The notes: generated by a model from the letters alone, not told the origin. Numbered from the stretch's first letter, positions 19,166 through 29,604 are shown. The stretch is DNA of 64,000 nucleotides from Psychrobacter sp. ANT_WB68 (GCF_008369115.1 NZ_VOAZ01000002.1:1-64000); one strand, 5' to 3'. Numbers and translations: made by a program.

Positions 19166-20908
19166 CTACTCAGCAACAATAGCCAGTATTTGCGTCGCTA
19201 AATGTTCGTTAAATGGGCGGCATAAAGCGGCGAACCTCGTTTGAATTTCGATAAGGTCGTCGATGCTATCACCGGCGAAGCGCACAGTCAGATTTTGACT
19301 GGTATTTGATTGCCGTAATACGCCAAACCCGTGGGCAAAATCTAAGCGTACCCCATCGATACAGCTGAGCTTTGTGCCCACTGGCAATAACGCTTGCGCC
19401 TGCTCTAACGTTATATATTGGCTTTTAGCCGAACAAGTACAAAATGAGGGTGCACAGGCAATGATGGATTGCGGGTCAGGCTGTGTGCTAGATACAGTTG
19501 ATGCTACTGATCTTGTCGACGTTGCATCGACCAATTGCTGTAAGTACTGACAGAATCTTGCCAGTTGCTGCACGATTGAGCAGTCACTTACAAGCGTCTC
19601 TGGCAGCGGCAGATAATGGTCAGCCGTACTAACGATAACCGGTAAACCATCAATGATGTCAGCTAGGTTTGTCGTACGCTCTGGATTAGCTAGTTGTGGT
19701 TTTGCCAGCCAATGTAGCAGTCTTAATGCGGCATACATGGCGTCATCATAAGGAATAAAGCGGCTATCATTAAAAATAAAATGACCAGATAATTCACCAG
19801 CAAAGATAATTTGACTATCAGAATGCTGTATTTTTTGCCGCATTAGGCTGCTGCCTGTTTTGCTAATCACCGGGGTTGCGCCAAGTTCAGTAATGAGCTT
19901 TGGCAGATGATGACAGCACTTAATATCAAAAAGCACTTTAGCATTTAATAAAGAGGCATTTAGCGATTGAGGGCGCTGATTGACCGCTACTGTTGCCAAC
20001 AGATAAAGCAGATGGTCAGGCGTGACGACTTTGCCATTATTATCCACCACCATTAACCGATCGCCATCACCATCAAAGGCGATACCTATATCTGCCTGAT
20101 TGAAAAGCACATTGTGCTGCAACTGCTTAAGTCGCTGCGGCTCAGTCGGGTCAGGATTGCCGGAAGGAAAGTCACCGTTTGGTGTGTCATTAAGCATGAT
20201 GACTTGCTGGCAAAAATGCGCAAATAAAGGCTGGGCAATATTACTGGTCGCGCCATGCATACAATCAATAACGACCAACAAATCAAGTTTGCAAGCGGGT
20301 ATTTGGCTCTCTGCTGGGTTCTGACTATTATGTTGATAAATTTGCTTAAAAGCTTGCGTAATGGCGTCGATATAAGCGCTTGTGACTCGGCTAACAGGTA
20401 AATGCTGTTGTTTATGATGAATGGGCCTATCAATGAGGCTTAAAGACTGGTGTTGAGCACTATTAATAGCTAGCTGCTGATAGAGCACTTGAATGTCTAA
20501 GCTGCTCGGAGAGGTATGGTTGAATAGCCACTTGACCCCTAAAATGTCTTTAGCTGAATGACTGGCCGTCGCGATAATGCCATGCCCCTGATATTGCTCG
20601 GCCCAAAAAACCATCATGGGCGTGGTCACTAGACCCAGTTGGATGACTTGCATGCCTTGCTGGGACAAAATGTCAGCGAGTGATTGTGCAATGGTATCGC
20701 TACCACAGCGCACATCATAACCAATGACGATGATGGTTTTTTTGTTAGTGCTTTGGCTATGTTTTTCGTTATTAGTTTTTTGCTGAACTTGATAAAGATG
20801 AGCAAAGGCGCGCCCCAATGCGTGAATAAAGTCATTGGTAAAATACTGGCGCGAACCACGAATATCATAAGCACGAAATAAGGATTGCTGCGTAGCAAAA
20901 GACGGCAT
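19166..20908 (-). CDS. algC: Phosphomannomutase/phosphoglucomutase-like protein (AlgC type)
   Basis: A 580-residue alpha-D-phosphohexomutase with all four domains. It starts RAYDIRGSRQYF; the metal loop is GIAFDGDGDRLMVVD and the sugar-recognition loop is FAGELSGHFIF. The phosphoserine loop reads IATASHSAKDILGVKW: Ser116 and His117 are kept, but the usual Asn-Pro and Asn-Gly of TGSHNPxxYNGxK are replaced. Extra Ser/Thr-rich sequence before the last domain makes it longer than the ~460-residue Pseudomonas AlgC. It would supply mannose-1-P or glucose-1-P for surface polysaccharide. The start has AAGGAGAG upstream. Confidence 0.85.
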   Translation of the reverse strand: MPSFATQQSLFRAYDIRGSRQYFTNDFIHALGRAFAHLYQVQQKTNNEKHSQSTNKKTIIVIGYDVRCGSDTIAQSLADILSQQGMQVIQLGLVTTPMMVFWAEQYQGHGIIATASHSAKDILGVKWLFNHTSPSSLDIQVLYQQLAINSAQHQSLSLIDRPIHHKQQHLPVSRVTSAYIDAITQAFKQIYQHNSQNPAESQIPACKLDLLVVIDCMHGATSNIAQPLFAHFCQQVIMLNDTPNGDFPSGNPDPTEPQRLKQLQHNVLFNQADIGIAFDGDGDRLMVVDNNGKVVTPDHLLYLLATVAVNQRPQSLNASLLNAKVLFDIKCCHHLPKLITELGATPVISKTGSSLMRQKIQHSDSQIIFAGELSGHFIFNDSRFIPYDDAMYAALRLLHWLAKPQLANPERTTNLADIIDGLPVIVSTADHYLPLPETLVSDCSIVQQLARFCQYLQQLVDATSTRSVASTVSSTQPDPQSIIACAPSFCTCSAKSQYITLEQAQALLPVGTKLSCIDGVRLDFAHGFGVLRQSNTSQNLTVRFAGDSIDDLIEIQTRFAALCRPFNEHLATQILAIVAE

Positions 20909-21032
20909 CGCTTACTCTCCTTATTGTCGTGATAAATGGGGTAATGGTGAATAAAAAATAAATCGCTGATAGTTGTTTATACAACTTAGGTTATGCGATT
21001 TAGATTATACAATTTAGAGCAAATAATAATGA

Positions 21033-21497
21033 CTACTGACGACCAGAATGTCCAAAACCGCCCGCACCGCGCGCACTGGTATCACTAAATTCTGCCACCA
21101 CTTCAAACTCAGGACGAGCAACCGGTACAACCACATATTGCGCCATACGCTCGGCAGGATTTAACACAAAATCTTCATTACTGCGATTCCAAATACTGAC
21201 CATCAGCTCACCTTGATAGTCGGCATCAATCAAGCCGACTAAATTACCCAAGACAATACCGTGCTTGTGACCAAGCCCTGAACGCGGTAAAATCATGCCA
21301 GCAAAGTTAGGATCTTGAATATAAACAGCCAAACCAGTACCAATCAAATGCGTCGCACCGGCTTTAATCGTCAATGGCTCATCAATACAAGCACGCAAGT
21401 CGATACCTGCGCTGCCGTCAGTGGCGCGCGTCGGTAAGGAGAACGCTTTATCTTCAGTAATCTTGGGGTTTAGGACTTTAACTTGTACAGCTTGCAT
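21033..21497 (-). CDS. dut: dUTP pyrophosphatase
   Basis: A 154-residue trimeric dUTPase that turns dUTP into dUMP and keeps uracil out of DNA. The conserved motifs are present in order: [37 protein letters not shown] with the catalytic Asp, [11 protein letters not shown], and the C-terminal [13 protein letters not shown] lid. Length is normal. First gene of the dut-algC-argB order. Confidence 0.97.
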   Translation of the reverse strand: MQAVQVKVLNPKITEDKAFSLPTRATDGSAGIDLRACIDEPLTIKAGATHLIGTGLAVYIQDPNFAGMILPRSGLGHKHGIVLGNLVGLIDADYQGELMVSIWNRSNEDFVLNPAERMAQYVVVPVARPEFEVVAEFSDTSARGAGGFGHSGRQ

Positions 21498-21632
21498 AAC
21501 GCACTCACTTAACGATTTAATAGTTTTATAAACAGAATGAATCTAGGGTAGGCCCTGATTTTTATATATACTTAACAACAACTATTCTTATTATAAATAG
21601 CTGCTGATTTCTAACTTTTCATAGGCGATTGA

Positions 21633-23036
21633 CTAAAGAATCAGCACGCTTGCCAAGCCCAAAAACGACATAAAGCCGACAATATCCGTCACGGTGGTCA
21701 AAATAACCGAGGCGGATAGTGCAGGGTCGATGTTCATACGTTTGAGCATCAGCGGAATACTGATGCCTGAAACGTTGGCGGCAGTCATGTTAATCGCGAT
21801 AGCCAGCCCGATAACGGCACTAATTTTAATGTCATGAAACCATAATTGAGCAATAAACGCCATGATTATCGCCCATATGATACCGTTTATCGCGCCAACC
21901 CACAGCTCTTTATTGAGTAGCCACAAGCGATTTGACCCACCAATTTGACCCATCGCCATACCGCGAATGACCACCGTCAGCGTTTGCGAGCCTGCAATAC
22001 CGCCCATACTGGCAACCACGGGCATCAGTATTGCTAGCGCCACGACTTTTGCCAGTACCGCTTCAAACTGACCAATCACTGCAGCAGCTAAGAGCGCGGT
22101 GCATAAATTAATACCGAGCCAAATACTCCGACTCTTGGCACTGGTCAAAATAGGCGCAAACAGCTCTTCATCTTGGCTAACACCGGCAAGGTTTTTCATG
22201 GTGCTATCGACATCATCTTGGATAATCTCCATGATGTCTTCACCATTTAACTGACCGACCAGCTCGCCATGACTATTAATCACAGGGGCAAAGCGAATGT
22301 CTTCTGAACGAAAAATCGCTGCCGCATCTTGAATATCTAAGCGGTCATTAATCGTAATGGCTGCATCAATCAGCTCTTCAACTAAGGTACGTTGGTCGTG
22401 TTTAATCAAATCGACCAGACTGAGTAGCCCAAGTAATTGTTGGCTTTGGTCAACGACCAACAGTTCTTGGCTTTCGTCATCGAGCAAATCGGCATTTTCC
22501 CGCAGCCAGTTTTGTACTTCTGCAAGGGTGATATCGTCCCTGATCTGAATGAGATCGGGATCCATATAACTACCGACTTCCCAGTCGGCATAGGTATCAA
22601 GCTTATTGACCTGAATGCGGATATCTTCATCTAGAGTTGCCATCACCGAGGTACGCACACTTTCGGTAACGGTATCTAAAATTTCAGAGATATCTTGCGC
22701 ATCAAGGTCTTGGGTAAATAGTGATATCTCTTTTGAAGAGACGTTTTCTAACAGCGGCTGGCGTGTATCAAACTCCAGCTCAGCAAGCACTTCACCTTTG
22801 ATATCTTCTGGCACCTGCGCCCAAATCAATAAGCGGTTTTGGCTAGGGAATGATTCTAGTAAACTAGCAATCTCATACTCTGACTGCTTTTCTAAAAACT
22901 CAGTAATCGCCTCGTACGCTTTATCAGCAACCAAACCTTGTAAATACAGAAGCTTGTATTCGCCGCTCGACTCTGCCGGATTGTATTCGCCTTGTCGTGT
23001 CAATGGTCTTTCAGGATTCGGCGTCGAGGTGGGCAT
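21633..23036 (-). CDS. mgtE: MgtE-family magnesium transporter
   Basis: A 467-residue inner-membrane Mg2+ channel. The N-terminal superhelical domain is followed by two CBS domains (about residues 150-275) that act as the Mg sensor in the family. Five transmembrane helices follow, with the conserved MPVVASMGGIAGSQTLTVVIRG and NMTAANVSGISIPLMLKR. No magnesium riboswitch or M-box-like structure is evident upstream. The ATG has only a weak GGAACC ribosome site. Confidence 0.93.
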   Translation of the reverse strand: MPTSTPNPERPLTRQGEYNPAESSGEYKLLYLQGLVADKAYEAITEFLEKQSEYEIASLLESFPSQNRLLIWAQVPEDIKGEVLAELEFDTRQPLLENVSSKEISLFTQDLDAQDISEILDTVTESVRTSVMATLDEDIRIQVNKLDTYADWEVGSYMDPDLIQIRDDITLAEVQNWLRENADLLDDESQELLVVDQSQQLLGLLSLVDLIKHDQRTLVEELIDAAITINDRLDIQDAAAIFRSEDIRFAPVINSHGELVGQLNGEDIMEIIQDDVDSTMKNLAGVSQDEELFAPILTSAKSRSIWLGINLCTALLAAAVIGQFEAVLAKVVALAILMPVVASMGGIAGSQTLTVVIRGMAMGQIGGSNRLWLLNKELWVGAINGIIWAIIMAFIAQLWFHDIKISAVIGLAIAINMTAANVSGISIPLMLKRMNIDPALSASVILTTVTDIVGFMSFLGLASVLIL

Positions 23037-23069
23037 AAAGGTTCCAAGTTTTCAAAAGGTAGTAATATA

Positions 23070-23106
23070 AAAATTGAGCTTACCGCTTATTTTAAGCGCG
23101 GTAAGC
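23070..23106 (-). terminator. Probable terminator after rep
   Basis: GCTTACCGC (23078-23086) and GCGGTAAGC (23098-23106) form a perfect 9-bp stem. On the minus strand TCAATTTTTA follows. It lies 32 bases after the rep stop and just before mgtE. Confidence 0.6.
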
Positions 23107-23138
23107 ATAAGCATGAGCGGCTTTTCTAAGTGTTAGGC

Positions 23139-25172
23139 TTAGCGATTCCCTAGTAAAGCACGAATATTGGCCAAGTATTCATCAGCGACTTTTTCAGGGT
23201 CTTTGCTGGCTTTTTTCTTTTTCGCTTTGGCTGGCCAGTCGATATGCTCTTCCGGCAATTCATCTAAAAAGCGTGATTCAGACGTTACGCGCATCTGCCC
23301 GCCGGCGCGGCGCTGAGTGGCGAGGGTCAATGTCAGCTCACGACGAGCGCGGGTGATACCTACGTACATTAAGCGCCGCTCTTCTTCGACCGTCTCGCTT
23401 AGGATAGAGTTGCGGTGCGGTAGCATCTCTTCTTCAAGCCCCATGATATAAACAAAATCAAACTCCAAACCTTTTGCCGCATGTAAGGTCATAAGGTTTA
23501 CTTTATTGGTGTTTTCTTCTTCTTGCTGTTGCTCGAGCATATCAAGCAAAACCAGCTTACGAATGATGGTATCAATGGTGCGGTCTTCATCTTCTTCGGC
23601 ACGATTAATCAGCGACTGAATACTGGTATAGAGCATATCGATATTATCGATACGGTTTTTTTCTTGTTGCGGCGTTTTTGAGTCGCCACGAACGAAGTCA
23701 ATATAACCGGTCTCGTCAATCATTTGACGCACGATCGGCACGGGATCGGGATGCTGATCCAGCTCACGGGTATAGTGACCAATAAAGTCACCGAACTCTT
23801 TTAAGGTGCCATAGGCTTTTGATGGCAAAACGTGAGCAAGCCCGGCATGGGTACAAGACGCCAATAACGAAATGCTATGCTCTTGTGAAAATAAGCCAAG
23901 CTTTTCGAGCGTTGCCGGTCCCATTCCGCGCTTAGGCGTATTGATAATACGTAAAAACGCACTATCGTCTTCAGGGTTAAGAATTAAACGCAAATAACCC
24001 ATGATGTCTTTGATTTCACTACGGGCAAAGAACGATTGACCGCCCGATAACTTATAAGGCACTTGCAGCTGGCGTAACTGTGCCTCTAGCATGCGCGCCT
24101 GAAAGTTACTGCGATAGAGGACCGCATATTGCTCCCACTCATTACCAAAGCGCAATTTATGCGTGACGATCTCTTTTGCCACGCGCTCCGATTCATCGTC
24201 GTCATTACGGCAATTAATAATACGAATTTTTTCGCCTTGACCTTTATCTGACCAGAGTTTCTTTTCAAATAAATGCTCGTTATTGGTGATAACGGCGTTG
24301 GCAGAGGTCAAGATACGCGTGGTTGAGCGATAATTTTGCTCAAGCATGACAATTTTAAGCTTCGGGAAATCTTCTTTGAGCAGCGCCATATTTTCAGGTT
24401 TTGCGCCGCGCCATGCATAGATAGATTGGTCATCATCGCCAACGACAGTAAAGCGTCCTTGCGGTCCAACCAGATATTTAATCATCTCATATTGAGCAGT
24501 ATTGGTATCTTGATACTCATCCACCAATAAATAACGAATACGGTTTTGCCATTTATCGCGTAGCTCTCTATTTTCACGCAAGATTTTGGTTGGCAGTACA
24601 ATCAAATCATCAAAATCAACGGCGTTATAAGCACGCAGGTTACGCTCATATAAAGCATAAAGGGTAGCAAAAATCATATCTTCTGGATCGTCTAAGGTTT
24701 CCATCGCCTTATCAGGTTCAATCAGATCGTTTTTCCAATCAGAAATCATTTTTATCGCTTTGCCGACCAACTCACGACTTTCCGCGCCGCTTAAGTTGTC
24801 ACGCATCATCAGCTCCATCAGCAAACGCTTGCTGTCGTCACTGTCCATGATGGAGAAGTTGCCTTTGAGTGGCGTATGGATCAGCTCATAACGTAAAAAC
24901 TGTAGCCCGAATTGGTGAAAGGTAGACACCGTCAGCCCGCGGGTTTTTTCACTCGGTAGCAATTTACTGACACGAGCTTTCATCTCACGCGCCGCTTTAT
25001 TGGTGAAAGTCACCGCCGTGATACGCTCAGCTGGCATGTTACATTCTTCGATCAGATACGCAATCTTACGCGTAATCACCGACGTCTTACCGGAGCCGGC
25101 ACCTGCTAGCACAAGCAATGGACCAGATACGTAGAGCATCGCTTCTTGTTGTTTGGGATTAAGTTGACTCAT
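23139..25172 (-). CDS. rep: ATP-dependent DNA helicase Rep (UvrD/Rep family)
   Basis: A superfamily 1A 3'-5' helicase of about 677 residues that helps replication forks pass obstacles. Walker A is LAGAGSGKTSVI, Walker B is LLVDEYQDTN, and later motifs VGDDDQSIYAWRGA, LEQNYRST and LMTLHAAKGLEF are all present. ATG 25172 (MSQLNPKQQEAML) matches the family start and has CAGGT upstream; the frame is open to 25286, but that extension is unlike Rep. Confidence 0.96.
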   Translation of the reverse strand: MSQLNPKQQEAMLYVSGPLLVLAGAGSGKTSVITRKIAYLIEECNMPAERITAVTFTNKAAREMKARVSKLLPSEKTRGLTVSTFHQFGLQFLRYELIHTPLKGNFSIMDSDDSKRLLMELMMRDNLSGAESRELVGKAIKMISDWKNDLIEPDKAMETLDDPEDMIFATLYALYERNLRAYNAVDFDDLIVLPTKILRENRELRDKWQNRIRYLLVDEYQDTNTAQYEMIKYLVGPQGRFTVVGDDDQSIYAWRGAKPENMALLKEDFPKLKIVMLEQNYRSTTRILTSANAVITNNEHLFEKKLWSDKGQGEKIRIINCRNDDDESERVAKEIVTHKLRFGNEWEQYAVLYRSNFQARMLEAQLRQLQVPYKLSGGQSFFARSEIKDIMGYLRLILNPEDDSAFLRIINTPKRGMGPATLEKLGLFSQEHSISLLASCTHAGLAHVLPSKAYGTLKEFGDFIGHYTRELDQHPDPVPIVRQMIDETGYIDFVRGDSKTPQQEKNRIDNIDMLYTSIQSLINRAEEDEDRTIDTIIRKLVLLDMLEQQQEEENTNKVNLMTLHAAKGLEFDFVYIMGLEEEMLPHRNSILSETVEEERRLMYVGITRARRELTLTLATQRRAGGQMRVTSESRFLDELPEEHIDWPAKAKKKKASKDPEKVADEYLANIRALLGNR

Positions 25173-25865
25173 AAGGTGACCTGTAAGACAAAAGCAAAAA
25201 AGGAAAGCAAAAATAGGCTGACGCTGATATCGAGAGTCGCAAAGCCAAATGAAAAATGCCCATATTAGGCAAATCGGTGGTGCCACATGGCGTCGATAAG
25301 GTTAATCATACAATTCGCTCATCAAACTCATGGCTATTAATATTTTGTGACAATTAATCATAAGTGCCGTCATTAAACATCCCCTGACACCACCATGAAA
25401 TTCGGTGGGTCATTATAAAGCAAAAACCCTATCTTTGGGTGAGGAGTTCAAGGATGAGTGCCTAGTAAAAAAGCGTTTGGATTGCGTGACTTACACTATA
25501 TATACCAGCGCCTGTTCGGAAATATGGATTTGGGCTTAATATAAGGTAACGTCTATAGCATAGTTCATCGTAGAAAAAACACATTTTTTTTGCAGAGAAA
25601 ATGACCGTCCAATGCAGTTAAAAACTAGCTTTTGATTGCCGATATGCGTATAGTACGTAAATAATTTATGCCAGTTGTCACGTCATTGTTGACCACGTGT
25701 AATGAGCTATTAAATCAATTAAGTAAACACGCGAATATGACATTGATTTAATAAGTTGATCTTACGTTGTTACAAGATACGTTGGGCGACCAGCCTTTTA
25801 TCCGCGTACAGAGCGGGACATCTATAGTTGGTCACGTCTGACATCGTCGTCAATAAGCTTGATAA
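25173..25865. other. Long region upstream of the nuo operon
   Basis: About 690 bases between rep and the nuo promoter, with no supported gene. At 25435-25446 TTGGGTGAGGAG, followed by ATGAGTGCCTAG, repeats the 12-mer found in front of nuoA (26047-26058). An imperfect stem GACACCACC/GGTGGGTC lies at about 25386-25411. Most of it is unexplained, perhaps control sequence for nuo or an ORF-free relic. Confidence 0.5.
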
Positions 25866-25894
25866 TTGGTTATTACCAGCACAGTAGCTATAAT
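25866..25894 (+). promoter_or_regulatory. Candidate nuo operon promoter
   Basis: -35 TTGGTT (25866-25871), 17-base spacer, -10 TATAAT (25889-25894). The start would be near 25901, giving a 5' leader of about 168 bases before nuoA. Confidence 0.6.
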
Positions 25895-26068
25895 AGTCGT
25901 TGATTGATCCTAATCACTGAGTTATTTAAACAAATTTACTCAAGTAAAGTGGCTCAATGACAGTTACTTTGTGTTTTCGTCTGCGTTATGCCTGTCGCCA
26001 TTACCACCATTATTTGTGAGTATTTGCGGTGCGCTTGACACTCGATTGGGTGAGGAGCACGTATTATC

Positions 26069-26692
26069 ATGTCTGCTTTTAATTGGTCAGCAATCGCTTT
26101 TATTTTAGCCGCCATTGGGCTAGTTGTCTTTATGCTGGTCGTTCCGCGCTTACTTGGCGGTCGCTCTCAAGGCACACAAAAAGAAGAGGTATTTGAAGCG
26201 GGTGTTGTCGGAGCTGGCAACGCCCGCATTCGTTTGTCTGCCAAATTCTATTTGGTGGCAATTTTCTTCGTTATCTTTGATTTGGAAGCGCTGTATTTAT
26301 ATGCCTATGCGGTCTCAGTTCGTGAGGCTGGCTGGCTTGGCTTTGCCGCTGCCGCGATATTTATCACCATCTTGATTATTGGCTTGGTATACGAGCTTAG
26401 TTTGGGTGCGATGAACTGGGCACCAGCAGATAAACGTCGCAAACAACCTCGTTTACACGCCGCTCCAGCAGGTTTCAATTTGGCAGATATCACCAGGTTT
26501 GATGGGGTTGATGAGCTGATGGTTGATCCGACGGGTAAAATACCGGCGCAGTCTTCAGGGCAGATTAATGTCTCGAACAATATTGAGACCAATCGTCGTC
26601 ACTTGCAAAATATTGATCATATTAATATCACAGGTAATATTACTTCTGTGGATTTTGCCACGTCTGCACAAAAGGATAAGGTCGAACGCTAA
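26069..26692 (+). CDS. nuoA: NADH-quinone oxidoreductase subunit A
   Basis: A membrane subunit of complex I. Three transmembrane helices lie in residues 1-125, with the conserved loop KEEVFEAGVVGAGNARIRLSAKFYLVAIFFVIFDLE (given here as separate pieces: KEEVFEAGV, ARIRLSAKFYLVAIFFVIFD). At 207 residues it is longer than the 147 of E. coli. The extra soluble C-terminal tail of about 70 residues (after PADKRRKQ) has no recognised domain. GAGGAG lies 12 bases before the ATG, a rather long spacing. First gene of nuoA-N. Confidence 0.95.
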   Translation: MSAFNWSAIAFILAAIGLVVFMLVVPRLLGGRSQGTQKEEVFEAGVVGAGNARIRLSAKFYLVAIFFVIFDLEALYLYAYAVSVREAGWLGFAAAAIFITILIIGLVYELSLGAMNWAPADKRRKQPRLHAAPAGFNLADITRFDGVDELMVDPTGKIPAQSSGQINVSNNIETNRRHLQNIDHINITGNITSVDFATSAQKDKVER

Positions 26693-26766
26693 TTGTTTGT
26701 AGCTGTCTTACTTTAGCCTTATTCGAGCATGGTCACTTATTAATAATAGAAGTTATGGCGATAGTA

Positions 26767-26785
26767 ATGGCAATCTGATTGCCAT
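26767..26785 (+). repeat. Inverted repeat between nuoA and nuoB
   Basis: ATGGCAAT and ATTGCCAT, 8-bp perfect arms with a 3-base loop. It is not followed by a T run, so it is not a terminator. It may shape the mRNA just upstream of nuoB. Confidence 0.5.
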
Positions 26786-26813
26786 GTGTCGCTTAAAATA
26801 AAGGTTGTATGTT

Positions 26814-27482
26814 ATGAAATACACATTAACAAAAGCCAACCCTGATGCAGATGTCTATCCTGCGCAGACTAGCCAAACGGTCAATGATCCGCTCGAAGAC
26901 GAAGTCAATAAAAACGTCTTTATGGGTCGTCTCGAAGACCTCGTGCATTCGACAGCAAACTGGGGGCGCAAGCACTCACTGTGGCCATTTAACTTTGGTA
27001 CTTCATGCTGTTATGTCGAATATGCGACTACCTTAACCGCGGTTCACGATTTATCACGCTTTGGTGCCGAAGTTATTCGCGCCTCGCCGCGTCAGGCGGA
27101 TGTGATGATTGTTGCTGGTACCTGCTTTGTCAAAATGGCACCGGTTATTCAGCGCCTTTATGAGCAAATGCTTGAGCCAAAATGGGTCATCTCGATGGGT
27201 GCTTGTGCCAACTCGGGCGGCATGTATGACATCTATTCAGTGGTACAAGGCGTGGATAAAATCATTCCTGTTGATGTTTATGTACCCGGTTGTCCGCCGC
27301 GTCCCGAAGCCTTGATTCAAGGCTTGATGCTGCTGCAAGAGTCGATTACCAAAGAGCGTCGTCCGCTGGGTATTCATGTCAATGAGCAAGGTATCTATCA
27401 GCCACAAATGACGCCTGAGCGTGACCGTAAGCAAGCAGATCGTATCGCTGTGAAAAACTTGCGTAGCCCAGATAGTATCTAG
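26814..27482 (+). CDS. nuoB: NADH-quinone oxidoreductase subunit B
   Basis: A peripheral subunit of about 222 residues that carries iron-sulfur cluster N2, the last electron carrier before quinone. Cluster cysteines are seen in [20 protein letters not shown] and [15 protein letters not shown] 26814 has AAAGG 9 bases upstream; a TTG at 26805 is in frame but lies next to that site. Length is normal for the family. Confidence 0.97.
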   Translation: MKYTLTKANPDADVYPAQTSQTVNDPLEDEVNKNVFMGRLEDLVHSTANWGRKHSLWPFNFGTSCCYVEYATTLTAVHDLSRFGAEVIRASPRQADVMIVAGTCFVKMAPVIQRLYEQMLEPKWVISMGACANSGGMYDIYSVVQGVDKIIPVDVYVPGCPPRPEALIQGLMLLQESITKERRPLGIHVNEQGIYQPQMTPERDRKQADRIAVKNLRSPDSI

Positions 27483-27622
27483 CTATAAGTCATTTAATAG
27501 TTAACGTTGTAGTTTGGCTCAATCATTCATAATCCGTAAAAGTGCTCAGTACGCATATATTCATCGTAGTTTGGTTATGTTTAACATAGCTCAATTATGA
27601 TTAATGAAGGAATACATCATTC

Positions 27623-29398
27623 ATGGTCACGGTAGTCGAAAACATAGATCCTAAGATTAAGCCTGTTCCAGCGGTTATCACCGAGTTGGAGCAGAAGTAT
27701 GCCGGTAAGTTTGTCGTGCAGCACACTGTGGATGAGATTCCAACGGTTTGGGTGGCGCGTGCTGATTTGCTGGATGTTCTCTTATACCTGCGTAAATTGC
27801 CAAAACCCTATGTCATGTTATTTGACCTATCAGCGATAGATGAACGCTTGCGTCAACATCGTCAAGGCTTGCCTGATAGTGACTTTACGGTGTTTTATCA
27901 TTTGATGTCGCTTGAGCGTAATAGCGATGTGCGTATCAAAGTTGCGCTAAGCGAAGACGATCTCAATGTACCGAGCGCCACCAAAATTTGGCCAAATGCC
28001 AACTGGTATGAGCGTGAAGTTTGGGATATGTTCGGTATTGTTTTTAGTGGCCATCCGCATTTGACCCGTATTTTATTGCCTAAATATTGGGAAGGTCATC
28101 CACTGCGCAAAGAATATCATGCGCGGGCAACTGAATTTACCCCATATTTCTTGAATACTGCTAAACAACAATACGAGCAAGAAAACCTGCGCTTTGTCCC
28201 CGAAGAGTGGGGCATGAAACGCTCGGGTCGCGATGAAGACTTTATGTTCTTGAACATCGGGCCTAACCATCCCTCGGCTCACGGTGCTTTCCGTTTAGTG
28301 CTGCAGCTTGACGGCGAAGAAGTCGTCGATTGTATCCCCGATATTGGCTATCACCATCGCGGCGCCGAAAAGATGGCTGAGCGTCAAACATGGCACTCAT
28401 TTATTCCTTATACCGACCGTATTGACTATCTCGGTGGCGTCATGAATGAGCTACCGTACATCATGTCGGTTGAAAAGCTTGCGGGTATTACCATTCCACC
28501 GCGCGCTGAAACTATCCGCGTGATGATGAGTGAGTTTTTTCGTATTACCAATAATCTGCTATTTGTGGGTACCTTTATTCAGGATGCGGGCGGTATGACG
28601 CCGGTATTCTATATGTTTACCGATCGCCAAAAAGCCTATGACGTCATCGAAGCCGTGACTGGCTATCGTATGCACCCAGCATGGTTCCGTATCGGCGGTA
28701 CAGCGCACGATTTACCGCGCGGTTGGCAACGTTTGGTTCGCGAGTTCTTAGACTGGATGCCAAAACGCTTGGATGAGTATGTCAAAGCGGCACTGCAAAA
28801 CAGTGTGCTTAAAGGTCGTACTCAAGGCGTTGCGCAGTATAATACCAAGCAAGCATTGGCGTGGGGCGTCACGGGCGCAGGTTTACGTGCGACCGGTTTA
28901 GATTTTGATTTGCGTAAAGCACGTCCGTATATGGGCTACGAGAACTACGATTTTGAAGTCCCAGTCGGCTATAACGGCGATGCTTATGATCGCTGTATGG
29001 TCAAAGTCGAAGAGATGCGCCAGTCGCTACGTATCATCCGTCAATGTATGGATAATATGCCGCAAGGTCCTTATAAGGCAGATCACCCATTGGCAGTACC
29101 ACCGCCAAAAGATCGCACTCTAAACGATATTGAGACCTTGATTAACCACTTTATCTCCGTTTCTTGGGGTCCTGTGATGCCAGCGGGTGAGTGCACCACG
29201 ATTGTGGAAGCGACCAAAGGTCTAAACAGTTATTACATCACCTCAGATAAAGCGACGATGAGCTATCGTACCCGTATTCGTACGCCGACGTTTGCGCACC
29301 TGCAGCAGATGCCATCAGTGATTAATGGCTCACTGGTATCCGATGCCATTATGTATTTGGCATCGATTGATATTGTGATGGCCGATTGTGACCGCTAG
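27623..29398 (+). CDS. nuoCD: NADH-quinone oxidoreductase fused subunit C/D
   Basis: A 591-residue fusion of NuoC (about residues 1-185, ending near the signature [25 protein letters not shown]) and NuoD (about 205-591, starting [15 protein letters not shown]). NuoD lines the quinone-reduction site and ends with the conserved [11 protein letters not shown]. Fused nuoCD is usual in enterobacteria, pseudomonads and Moraxellaceae. The ATG follows AAGGAATACATCATTC. A 206-base gap with heptamer repeats separates it from nuoE. Confidence 0.97.
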   Translation: MVTVVENIDPKIKPVPAVITELEQKYAGKFVVQHTVDEIPTVWVARADLLDVLLYLRKLPKPYVMLFDLSAIDERLRQHRQGLPDSDFTVFYHLMSLERNSDVRIKVALSEDDLNVPSATKIWPNANWYEREVWDMFGIVFSGHPHLTRILLPKYWEGHPLRKEYHARATEFTPYFLNTAKQQYEQENLRFVPEEWGMKRSGRDEDFMFLNIGPNHPSAHGAFRLVLQLDGEEVVDCIPDIGYHHRGAEKMAERQTWHSFIPYTDRIDYLGGVMNELPYIMSVEKLAGITIPPRAETIRVMMSEFFRITNNLLFVGTFIQDAGGMTPVFYMFTDRQKAYDVIEAVTGYRMHPAWFRIGGTAHDLPRGWQRLVREFLDWMPKRLDEYVKAALQNSVLKGRTQGVAQYNTKQALAWGVTGAGLRATGLDFDLRKARPYMGYENYDFEVPVGYNGDAYDRCMVKVEEMRQSLRIIRQCMDNMPQGPYKADHPLAVPPPKDRTLNDIETLINHFISVSWGPVMPAGECTTIVEATKGLNSYYITSDKATMSYRTRIRTPTFAHLQQMPSVINGSLVSDAIMYLASIDIVMADCDR

Positions 29399-29435
29399 AC
29401 GTCGACGGTGATGCGTTTATCGTCATCATCGTTTG

Positions 29436-29495
29436 TAAATGCTAAATGCTAAATGCTAAATGCTAAATGCTAAATGCTAAATGCTAAATGCTAAA
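29436..29495 (+). repeat. Eight tandem TAAATGC heptamers between nuoCD and nuoE
   Basis: Eight perfect copies of TAAATGC (29436-29491) are followed by a partial copy, TAAA. Every copy contains an ATG. Because the unit is 7 bases, these ATGs fall in all three frames, and each in-array ATG reads a short peptide (M-L-N-A-K-C) ending in TAA three units on. The array lies 38 bases after the nuoCD stop and 109 bases before the nuoE start. Confidence 0.97.
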
Positions 29496-29604
29496 AGTAA
29501 GACACGTTCATTAATATGTTATCGCCAAACTGGCACACCAAAACGCTGTCATTGCGCCATGAGCGCAACCTTAACAGTGGGCTGAGTGAGGAAAGAAAAA
29601 GATT

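Noticed and set aside
25173..25286. 38-residue hydrophobic N-terminal extension of Rep
   Set aside because: Rep is cytosolic and the family starts at MSQLNPKQQ; the ATG at 25172 fits.
29436..29495. CRISPR-like array
   Set aside because: Seven-base units with no spacers are a microsatellite, and no cas genes are present.
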